The notes under the pieces are model-generated. The model had not been told where the DNA came from. It worked only from the letters and a program-made list of their open reading frames with translations, and made no database searches. 64,000 bases of DNA from Undaria pinnatifida (taxonomy: Eukaryota > Sar > Phaeophyceae > Laminariales > Alariaceae), in contig JABAKD010000006.1 of assembly GCA_012845835.1 (NCBI GenBank), positions 6,316,318-6,380,317 of the forward strand. Reading direction: 5' to 3'. This document shows, piece by piece, positions 56,825 to 64,000 of the stretch (position 1 is the stretch's first letter; each line of letters begins with the position of its first letter). The position numbers and the translations under genes were made by a program.

Positions 56825-58222
56825 TCACAATTCCAAACCCACTTGACTCACCGATAAATACCTGTTAGTAGTCGCAGTTGCAGGGGAGAATGTTGATGTG
56901 AAGAACCATTTCGAGCGAAGCGACACGTCATCGTCTCGGGTCTCTGGTTGGCACGGCCTCCAAGAAGACGTTGACTCCGTCGAAGATGGAGCAGACTCCA
57001 AACGCAACCGCTGGCGTGGCGAAACAGCCGGTGGTAGGGGAAACTCAACATCCCCTTCCGGTGGGGATGCGCCCGCGAGACGCGATAGATCCGACGGCAT
57101 GTCCCGCGCCGCCTGCAAGAGTGGCCCAAGTGCGTAAATAGATGAACCCTGCTCGGCGATGGGATTTTCTACCTGTATCCATTTCATTTCAAGAAGAGGT
57201 TGTTCTGTCCACGCTGGGGTTGGTGCGGACGAGGCAGAGATAAGTACGAGAGTCGAGTATCTAGCTGATGCCACAGCGGCGATGATCTCAGACGTGGATA
57301 CGTCGGTATATATGGATGGGATCTCGGGGCATTCAATCAGCTGTACGCTTGGGACCATCTGGTGCTCGGGTCCCGACACGTCGTTTTGGATCGGACACAG
57401 CGTGTCGTAAAGCTGCACGTAGGCGTCCCAGATCATCAGTCTCACGTCGTCGGCGAACATCCTAAACCGGCGATAGCGCCTCTGCCTTCTGCGGGTGCGT
57501 CGGTTCTTCCTGACACGTTGGTAGTAGCGTAGACGCCCTCTACCGAACACGAAACCAGCAACAACGTCGGCTGTGATGACCTCCGCCAGGTACATGAGGG
57601 CGTGGAAGAAGCGAGCCATGAACTGGTCTGGCAGGAGAAAGGGCTCACGCCGAAATCGCGCCCATCTGGATTCCTTGCTCTTGTCCTCGTGGCCTATCCC
57701 GCCGATTTTGTCCTGGAATGTGGTGGTGATTGACGCGCCTGCTTCAGTTATGTAACCGATGGTGGAGCCGGTGGTGGCGGTTGATGTTGTGGTGTCTTTG
57801 TTCTTGTTGCTCACGCTCCTTCCAGCGGGGGTGGTGGTGCTGCTGCATACATCTGGGTTCTTTGTGAGCTTGGTAAATACACATATCGGAAATTCTTGCA
57901 GTGGCGTAAAACCACCAAACGAGCCGACGGCGCGATCCCGAAAGTCGTCTGTCAAAACCCCGTTGAAGCAAGCGTTGGCCAGGAGGACAGGCGTCACGGT
58001 CGTCGCCATCCACACAGAGTTGGTCCCGATCGTGGTCGCGTTACGGCTCCCAGTACCGTGGGTCTCCTTGAACGAATCGCAGCTGTAACCAGTCGGTGTG
58101 AAACCAAGCGGGGTACGCAGCAAGCACGAAAAGGAAAAGCGCACCTCACGTGATAAAATAGGACGTAAATCTGCGAACCAAAGTACAAGCACCGATTCAT
58201 CTGTATTCTTTCGACTCGTCAT
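56825..58222 (-). CDS. Uncharacterised 465-aa protein, probable single-pass membrane protein
   Basis: Starts at an ATG at 58222 and runs without a stop for 1.4 kb, by far the longest non-repeat, non-transposon frame in the window. Residues about 27-40 are moderately hydrophobic and could be part of a late signal or anchor. Residues about 45-185 contain four cysteines (GYSCDSF, NACFNG, FPICVF, PDVCSS) and a Thr/Ser-rich stretch, fitting an extracellular or lumenal region. Residues about 205-232 (around FHALMYLAEVITADVVAGFVF) are a hydrophobic segment long enough to span a membrane. It is followed at once by a very basic tract (about 233-258, Arg-rich), so the positive-inside rule puts the C-terminus in the cytoplasm. 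The C-terminal 200 residues are polar, Ser/Pro-rich and acidic. No family is recognised. A cell-surface or virus-envelope-like protein would fit this outline, but nothing proves either. Confidence 0.6.
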   Translation of the reverse strand: MTSRKNTDESVLVLWFADLRPILSREVRFSFSCLLRTPLGFTPTGYSCDSFKETHGTGSRNATTIGTNSVWMATTVTPVLLANACFNGVLTDDFRDRAVGSFGGFTPLQEFPICVFTKLTKNPDVCSSTTTPAGRSVSNKNKDTTTSTATTGSTIGYITEAGASITTTFQDKIGGIGHEDKSKESRWARFRREPFLLPDQFMARFFHALMYLAEVITADVVAGFVFGRGRLRYYQRVRKNRRTRRRQRRYRRFRMFADDVRLMIWDAYVQLYDTLCPIQNDVSGPEHQMVPSVQLIECPEIPSIYTDVSTSEIIAAVASARYSTLVLISASSAPTPAWTEQPLLEMKWIQVENPIAEQGSSIYALGPLLQAARDMPSDLSRLAGASPPEGDVEFPLPPAVSPRQRLRLESAPSSTESTSSWRPCQPETRDDDVSLRSKWFFTSTFSPATATTNRYLSVSQVGLEL

Positions 58223-58530
58223 TCAAAGGCTTGCACGGTACGTACAGGTACGGGCAGAGCGATGCGAACAGCGGTTAAGGCGGGCCATGGCGACTAAACG
58301 AATACATGACGACAGTGGTGTCCTAGACAACAATAGACATCGTGCGACTTCGTAGTGGGAAACCTATGACTTCATTGGGGATGAATGCCGTGTATGACGT
58401 CAGACTAGTTTGATGTTGTCTATGACGTGTTTTAACGGGGGGAAACGGATGACAAGTGGAGAGAGCATGTTAATAATACCGTGCAGAAATTCAGCCTCCC
58501 TTAAGAGAGGAGATGACAGGATATCGTGTT

Positions 58531-58833
58531 TCATGGGTGGTTAAGGGAATGGCCTGAGGTGCAGTTCCCAGAGCGGGTATGCGACTTCAAGCGGGCCATT
58601 ACCAATATAAATTCACGGCACGCGGGCTTGAAACTTGTCTCTGCGCTAATCGAACGAAAGGCGATACGCAAAAATTGCCGAAATACGTCAAACACAAGGT
58701 AATCCACAGATAGGCATTGGTTTAAATCGGTGCCAGACGAACTACTGTTAGCTGGCCTGCTGCGGTTTTGGGCCGTGATGACGGTTGTATCGTCCAAGAC
58801 TACTCTCGGAACAGACGAGTATTGACCAGACAA
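58531..58833 (-). CDS. 100-codon open frame, possible exon, unrecognised
   Basis: Opens at a TTG directly after a stop; an overlapping phase just upstream encodes a short hydrophobic run (LLIVWSILVC). Peptide composition is ordinary, with no low complexity. It could be a gene relic or an exon. No function can be given. Confidence 0.2.
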   Translation of the reverse strand: MSGQYSSVPRVVLDDTTVITAQNRSRPANSSSSGTDLNQCLSVDYLVFDVFRQFLRIAFRSISAETSFKPACREFILVMARLKSHTRSGNCTSGHSLNHP

Positions 58834-59063
58834 TCAGCAGACGTTCAGGAGGACGGCTGCTCTGCTATCGTGACGCCTGGTAGACCTTGCGGCACACAAT
58901 GCTGCATCGTAGTTAAGATTAAATGATGAGTGGGGCGGGGGTGGGTCAATATTATCTAGGACCCGTTTTGGTCTGAAAACCTCGTCTGACACCGACGATC
59001 ACTGCGCCCCCCCAAGGCAGGGGGTGCCTTCTAATGGGATGAGCATTCTACGCCGTGTACACA

Positions 59064-59483
59064 TTAATGTTTCATTTTAGCATACGGGATAAGTGTGGAG
59101 AAATAGCTCGCTAACGATGCAACGGGTAACACAGCCTTGACACAAGTAGATACCACAGCGACAGCCTTAACGACACGTATAATAAGGTCTGGAGCTCGTC
59201 TGTGTGAATTTCCGATGACAACCGACGAGAAGTGAGAAACACAGTTCATATGTGCAAAAGCGGCACGTGTCCCGGTGGACCAATTATGCCAACTTTGTCG
59301 CGTAACTTCGAGAATACGTGAACTAAACGCGCTTAAAACGCAAGCAAACGCACCAATGAGTGCGTTGTGAGCAGTGTAGAGAACGCGTATGCGGTGAGTG
59401 TACTTGTTTGACGAACCCGCCACTGTTTGAGCGGAGCGAAGTACCAAGATGTTTGCACATGATGATCCGTCCAAATAAAGCAT
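59064..59483 (-). CDS. 139-codon open frame, unrecognised
   Basis: ATG at 59483. The peptide is Ala/Val/Ser-rich with a hydrophobic C-terminal region (around VVKAVAVVSTCVKAVLPVAS). No motif, no repeat partner, and nothing in the surroundings supports expression. Confidence 0.2.
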   Translation of the reverse strand: MLYLDGSSCANILVLRSAQTVAGSSNKYTHRIRVLYTAHNALIGAFACVLSAFSSRILEVTRQSWHNWSTGTRAAFAHMNCVSHFSSVVIGNSHRRAPDLIIRVVKAVAVVSTCVKAVLPVASLASYFSTLIPYAKMKH

Positions 59484-59868
59484 TAGCTATCAAGCCCCAG
59501 CGACACATTTTGCAACGTACATCAAGCTAGAGCGAGCAAGGACCACAGAGAGCATGTACATTCACGGACACAAGACCCACCGAGGTGTAGAGTGTGCAAC
59601 TGAAGCAAGTTTAAGAATTTCAAAGCGAAACAAGTGGGGTGGAAGGAGGGCGAGAGCGTCCACAGGTTGGGATAGCATAGCAATGCGTTTTTCTATGCGT
59701 TTTTACTTGTCGTCCGGTTCAGTCATATGCAGGCTTACTGCACGGCACCGCACCGGATGACGGTCTCCTTAGCGCCCCGCAAAACACCGTTGGATTATAA
59801 ACAAATTAATACCCGTGCCCGCTGCAACAATCACAAAGTATACCTGAACCCACACCACACCGCACCAT

Positions 59869-60186
59869 ATGACAATCCAAACAACCCCCCACGCCCCACC
59901 GCACCGCCCGAGCATGAACTATTCAAAAAGCGCTAAATCGTACGCAGCCGCGCTATTATGGTGTTTGTACATGTTCAACAGAATCCGCGCCCAGGAGCGA
60001 TATCCAACCGTCAAAAGCGTTAGGGCAGATGTCAAGAGGTTACGTCGAACGCACGTACGGATACATGAATTAGTACCATGTGCTTTTATTGGTGCATGTA
60101 ATCTAGCGAAGCGAATCCCTGGTATCGTGTACGCAAACCGAGGCGCAGTGAAGATGACGAACCTTATGTGCGATGCAAATAACTGA
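59869..60186 (+). CDS. 105-codon open frame, unrecognised
   Basis: ATG at 59869. The first 15 residues derive from a CACCGCACC-rich tract. Residues 20-100 look like normal protein (around SVRADVKRLRRTHVRIHELV), basic and mildly hydrophobic. Unrecognised; may be a fragment of a larger gene. Confidence 0.25.
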   Translation: MTIQTTPHAPPHRPSMNYSKSAKSYAAALLWCLYMFNRIRAQERYPTVKSVRADVKRLRRTHVRIHELVPCAFIGACNLAKRIPGIVYANRGAVKMTNLMCDANN

Positions 60187-60683
60187 CTTTACATTCGCCG
60201 CCGATGAAGTAAAACGTCCCTCTCAAAATGACGGAAGTCCAACCTACTCCGCGGAACAAATTTCGGCAGCTGAGGGATTACATTGATGCAGCAATCATTT
60301 TTCCCACGTGTGATCGAGAAGAAACTACTTCGAAATCGCCTCACTTTTGCACCGCTGTATATTTTCTCGTGAAAGGACTTGCATGAAGGTGTTTATTGTT
60401 CGGTGATGGGGTGCCAAAATTCATACCTCTAAAATTCAATTGTCCCACGAAGAGCTACGGGTACGTTCGTACTCTTTCAAAAGTTCTGTTACATTCCCTT
60501 TCAACAGTGCGGGGTTACCAACTGCGAGCACCTGATATCGGCGGAGATATCGACGTAATGTGCTCCCGGTGTTTACTCACATGAATACCTCGTATTAGGT
60601 ATAGAGCGTATTGTAGCGCTATATACCAAATCATTACCAAACCGTACTTAACGTTTGGCCCGTATTGACGTCAAGCTAGTAGA

Positions 60684-61022
60684 ATGGCCGCATTTCTGGA
60701 CAACCGTATCACTCTTCAAGCCACGATTTACGTCGTTTTTCATCTCGTTTTTAGACGTTTTGAATGGCGAGGCCAATACCGTGGGAAAAAAGCAATACAC
60801 CGGCGCCTGGCTCACCTTAAGAGAAAATCGTTGGAAGCCGCCAAACTTGGCTTAGGTTCAGTAGCGCAAAACGGCAGCGCCAGTGGTGCAGCAGCCGCTG
60901 CCACCGCGACCAAGACGCGTGGTGTTGATCTCTTCATAGTTATCATGTTTTGTGTCCTCTCTGAAAACGCTACGGAGCACACATCGAGGAAGCACGTAAA
61001 GCGCACGAAGTATACATACTGA
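60684..61022 (+). CDS. 112-codon open frame ending at a dispersed repeat
   Basis: ATG at 60684 and stop at 61020-61022, immediately before the A-tract and CTGTGAAATCGAA block of the 61-kb repeat module. The peptide is basic in the middle (RRLAHLKRKSLEAAKLG), then Ala/Thr-rich. A gene tail truncated by insertion of the repeat is one reading, chance another. Confidence 0.25.
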   Translation: MAAFLDNRITLQATIYVVFHLVFRRFEWRGQYRGKKAIHRRLAHLKRKSLEAAKLGLGSVAQNGSASGAAAAATATKTRGVDLFIVIMFCVLSENATEHTSRKHVKRTKYTY

Positions 61023-61024
61023 AA

Positions 61025-62280
61025 AAAAAACATTCATCTGTGAAATCGAATTTTTTGTCGAACTCATCCTTGAAAGCTGTGTGTGATACTCCGATCACGA
61101 GTATCACTGGGTGTGTGTCCTAATTAACGATATAGATCGGCGACTACCCTTGGAGCTACCGTGTAGCTTGTACCAGCGTCAGCAGGGTGGTGTTAGTCAG
61201 TCTGTGCGCGGAAACTATAAAACGCGTTTTTGAGGGGGACAACATCTGACAGCTGTGGAAGGAAATGCTTCAGTACAAAATCTGACAGCTGTGGAAGGAA
61301 ATGCGTCAGTACAAAATCTGACAGCTGTGGAAGGAAATGCGTCAGTTTATCGAGTGTATCCCATAAGTCGTACAACCAGTGAGAAGAGGGCGGAGTGTTC
61401 GGGGGGGTTGGGGAGTGAAAGGGTTATAACAGCTTTAGGTCGAATAGATGTAGGGGTTTGCTATACGCATGGTGCTAGGTCTAGGCGACTGTGCGGGTTG
61501 TGGGGAAGGATCGGGCGTTGGGGGTGGGGGGGGATGGATTGAAGCAGCGGCGTGGATGACTCTAGAAAGATAATGAGGTGATCTTGGGGTTAGTTGAAGC
61601 GTTCGAACAAGAGAGAGCGGGGGGGAAGGGGGGGGGGTAGGGGGTTTAGCGGGGGGGGTGGGGGGGGGGGGTGGAAGGGGTTCTAACAAGTTCCGGTCGC
61701 ATATATGTACGGGATTGCTGTACGCGTGGTGCCAGGTCTAGGCTGTCGTGCGGGTGGTGGAGAACAAGGGGGTGTTGGGGGGGGGGGGGTCTTTGTGGGG
61801 AGGTTGGGGGGGGGGGGGTGCGGGGGGGAATGGGGGGGGGGGGGTGAGGGGGGGTGGGGGGGGTGGTTAAATTAACGCAGCGTCATGGTGGCTAGAAAGA
61901 CAATGGCTTGATATCAATGAGGTAGAGGTGTTTATTACTCTGGCCGATTTCGATTTTAGGTTGGTCGTTTGATCAAGAAGAAACGGGGAAAACAAAAAGG
62001 GGGGGGGGGGTGAACTGGAGCTACGGCATGGATGGCTAGAAAGAAAATGAGGTGATATCAGCTGGCTGGTAGTGTTCACTACTTTGGCGTGTTTTGATTT
62101 TAGGTGGGGCGTTTGAACAAGAGGGTGGGGGTCGGGGGGCGGGGGGCGGGACTCTTCAATATGTGCGCGGAAATTGTAAATCTTTGAAGGGGACAAACAT
62201 GACGGTTGCGTCAAGAATATATATCTTTATATCACCTGCCTGGTATTGCTTATTGTTCTAGCAGATTTGATGTTATAGCT
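61025..62280 (+). repeat. G-rich duplicated module, copy 2
   Basis: Same order of blocks as 40505-41260. The distal part (TAGATGTAGGGG...GTGGTGC.AGGTCTAGG..., G runs, AAAGA.AATGA.GTGAT.TC, GGGGCGTTTGAACAAGAG) is itself repeated about three times here. G runs of ten or more bases occur at several points between 61620 and 61860. Confidence 0.85.
61238..61345 (+). repeat. Three tandem copies of a 36-bp unit
   Basis: AAAATCTGACAGCTGTGG followed by AAGGAAATGCGTCAGTAC, three times. The corresponding place in the 40.5-kb module has one copy. Confidence 0.95.
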
Positions 62281-62704
62281 TTACAATTATTGGACATGGG
62301 TTGCAAGATGGAACATTTCAATCGATAGGTCCAACCATGTAATTACCATTGTTTTACCGTTCCTGTGTGGGGCTCTCACGTCGCTATTTATAACAAAGAA
62401 AAACACATAGCATAATACAACAGGCGAGGTGATGAGGTCATGCAATTTCACCACCATTGATTGGGCACAAGGGAGAGAAGTGCAAATCGTCAGTGTTTTG
62501 AATGAGACGTTTGGTGTTCCCGCGCTCACTTACGTTACCTCGTTAGTCATACTTCGTTTGGCATAAGTTGGGAGGCCACCATTCAGACGGTAAGTACGAA
62601 ATACCCTACGTAATAGGTTGGTAGTGTGGTCTACCGCAATTTACGGTATGTGCCTGTACTTCCTTTTCACATTATTACTAGCTCATGTACGATTTTACGC
62701 CCAT
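62281..62704. other. Nothing recognised
   Basis: Unique AT-richer DNA with no supported frame. Confidence 0.4.
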
Positions 62705-62781
62705 GATTTTTACTGCAGTATTCTTCTGCGGCTTCATTGATCATTTAAAGTAAGTATTGGATTAGATGAGGCCTCCTGCCC
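62705..62781 (+). repeat. 76-bp direct repeat, copy 1
   Basis: About 95% identical to 63337-63412, from GATTTTACTGCAGTATTC to GAGGCCTCCT. The two copies flank about 555 bases. Confidence 0.9.
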
Positions 62782-62813
62782 CGAAGCAGGAGGGCCTCGC
62801 CCGGGATGTACCT

Positions 62814-62835
62814 CCGCGCTGAGCGCTCAGCGCGG
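62814..62835. repeat. 22-bp perfect palindrome
   Basis: CCGCGCTGAGC followed directly by its reverse complement. It sits 18 bases after a CCTCCTGC/GCAGGAGG hairpin (62772-62793). An AATAAA-like A/T stretch follows at 62850-62870. Confidence 0.9.
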
Positions 62836-63336
62836 CTGTAATCCTGGAAAATAAAATAAATATTATAAACTAAACAAAACACGGCGCAGCAGCTATTCAG
62901 CACGCAGGATGTCTAGGGTGGTCCGAAATGGTTTCTGCTTCCTCTTGTTCTTGCCCGTTGGGCGGGGGTTGAAGACAATGGTTGTGGCTCCGGTACTAAC
63001 TGTGCCTCAGATAGGCTCAAGTAGGCCGGAACCAACAGCTTTGTTCCAAAATTGGATCCATTTGAAGACATCTCTGGTTGCTTCCGCACGGGGCTGAGTG
63101 TGGCAAGGCGCTCGCAGACTTCTCCGGTCCGCAAAGGTTGTAAAACAAGAAACTACTGCATGCATAAGCTGGGTGGGTGGGATGGTCAGTATTTCTCATT
63201 CAACGTATGTTCTCTGGCTTTGGGTTCGTGGGAAACATGCACAATGATCGATGTGGCCTAGATTCTCCAAGTAATTCACCGGTTCCAAATCATGGAGCCA
63301 CCTCCGTACCATCGATGTCTCATTTTCTGGAAACCC

Positions 63337-63412
63337 GATTTTACTGCAGTATTCGTCTGCGGCTTCATTGATCATTTAAAGTAAGTATTGGATTAGATGA
63401 GGCCTCCTCCCC
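63337..63412 (+). repeat. 76-bp direct repeat, copy 2
   Basis: Partner of 62705-62781. The interval between the copies has frames of at most 73 codons on either strand and no recognised content. Confidence 0.9.
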
Positions 63413-64000
63413 CAGCCGGTGGGCCTACCCATACTTCCATTGCTTCTTATACTCTGCATTGGCTACCGGACTGGGGTCGTCGCCTCACCCAAACTTCTTA
63501 AAAATTGTTTTCATACAGTGGCGTGCACGAGGCGAAGGACCGGCGGGTGTGGTAAATCAATTAGGATTAGCCTACTTTTGCGTTCGCTTAGAAGCACCGT
63601 CACTGGTTTGATAGGTGCTCCCCGTAAGAGCAGCAGTAGTCACCGTAAAACATACATGGTACCTCGGTACTGCTTGTTCCATGTTCCAAGCATCAGCATG
63701 ATGTAAGCTCGTCACGGAGTGGGTGTTCCTGCAGGACGAGTTCGTCCCAAACCGCTTCGTGTTTGCGCACGAAACCCGGCACAAACGCGCACCCCCCCGC
63801 GCCGGCGTCCTACGCCGGGGCATGCCACGACCACCGTCGGAGCGGCCATTGCATCGGGTCCCTAAATACGTCTGCCGAAACAGGCAATGTGGGCGAGGGG
63901 TTGAGAATCGCCCATGTGTCCCCCCACCGATGTTCGGCGGAAAGCTGTGGAATTGAGGGTAGAATAGGCCGCACGCCAGTCTGGCGATGATTTAGGTGCC
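63413..64000. other. Right edge; possible coding frame entering on the minus strand
   Basis: On the minus strand a frame enters at the window edge and stays open to a TAG near 63865 (about 45 codons, around SPDWRAAYSTLNSTAFRRTS). It reads like protein, but there is too little of it to assign. Overlapping plus-strand frames (63723-63990) are less convincing. Confidence 0.2.

Overview
This is a repeat-rich stretch of a eukaryotic nuclear genome. There are no operons, no ribosome-binding-site pattern, no rRNA, no CRISPR array and almost no intact genes. What is present is retrotransposon coding sequence, satellites, tRNA-derived repeats and decayed gene copies. The species cannot be read from the sequence. 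A repeat-rich alga or protist fits, a red seaweed is one guess, and this is inference only.

Layout. 1-5067 (minus strand): the 5' half of an LTR-type retrotransposon. It has a complete 983-aa Gag with a CCHC zinc knuckle, then a Pol reading frame that runs off the left edge. That Pol frame carries a NADAR domain (YbiA-like, acting on NAD/ADP-ribose-type N-glycosides) directly upstream of a retropepsin-type protease. Gag and Pol are separated by one in-frame UGA and a C10 slippery tract. 5310-7430: an 84-bp satellite with a 336-bp higher-order period, lying upstream of gag. 7431-9734: degraded, non-genic DNA with hairpins and a short tandem duplication.

9735-23094 and 42203-54196: two arms of a large, imperfect inverted repeat about 13.4 and 12.0 kb long, separated by 19.1 kb. 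The arms are collinear. They are built from decayed open frames, tRNA-derived (SINE-like) modules and dispersed repeats. The left arm alone carries an exact three-copy tandem of a 635-bp unit. The outer left junction cuts through a gene-like frame that continues past the right junction, so the left arm looks like the derived copy.

23095-42202 (spacer): decayed coding fragments (27.9-29.6 kb), a G/C-run satellite with hairpin units (31.4-35.0 kb), a dimeric 148-bp satellite (35.0-35.5 kb), a C-rich/AT minisatellite (36.4-39.2 kb), and G-rich duplicated modules and dispersed repeats (39.3-42.2 kb).

54197-64000: a decayed minus-strand gene continuing out of the right arm, one convincing unrecognised 465-aa gene (56825-58222, minus, probable single-pass membrane protein), several weak small ORFs, a second copy of the G-rich module (61.0-62.3 kb), and a direct-repeat pair with palindromes (62.7-63.4 kb).

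The only genes that clearly work together are gag and NADAR-protease-Pol of the retrotransposon. The NADAR insertion is the most unusual feature of the window.
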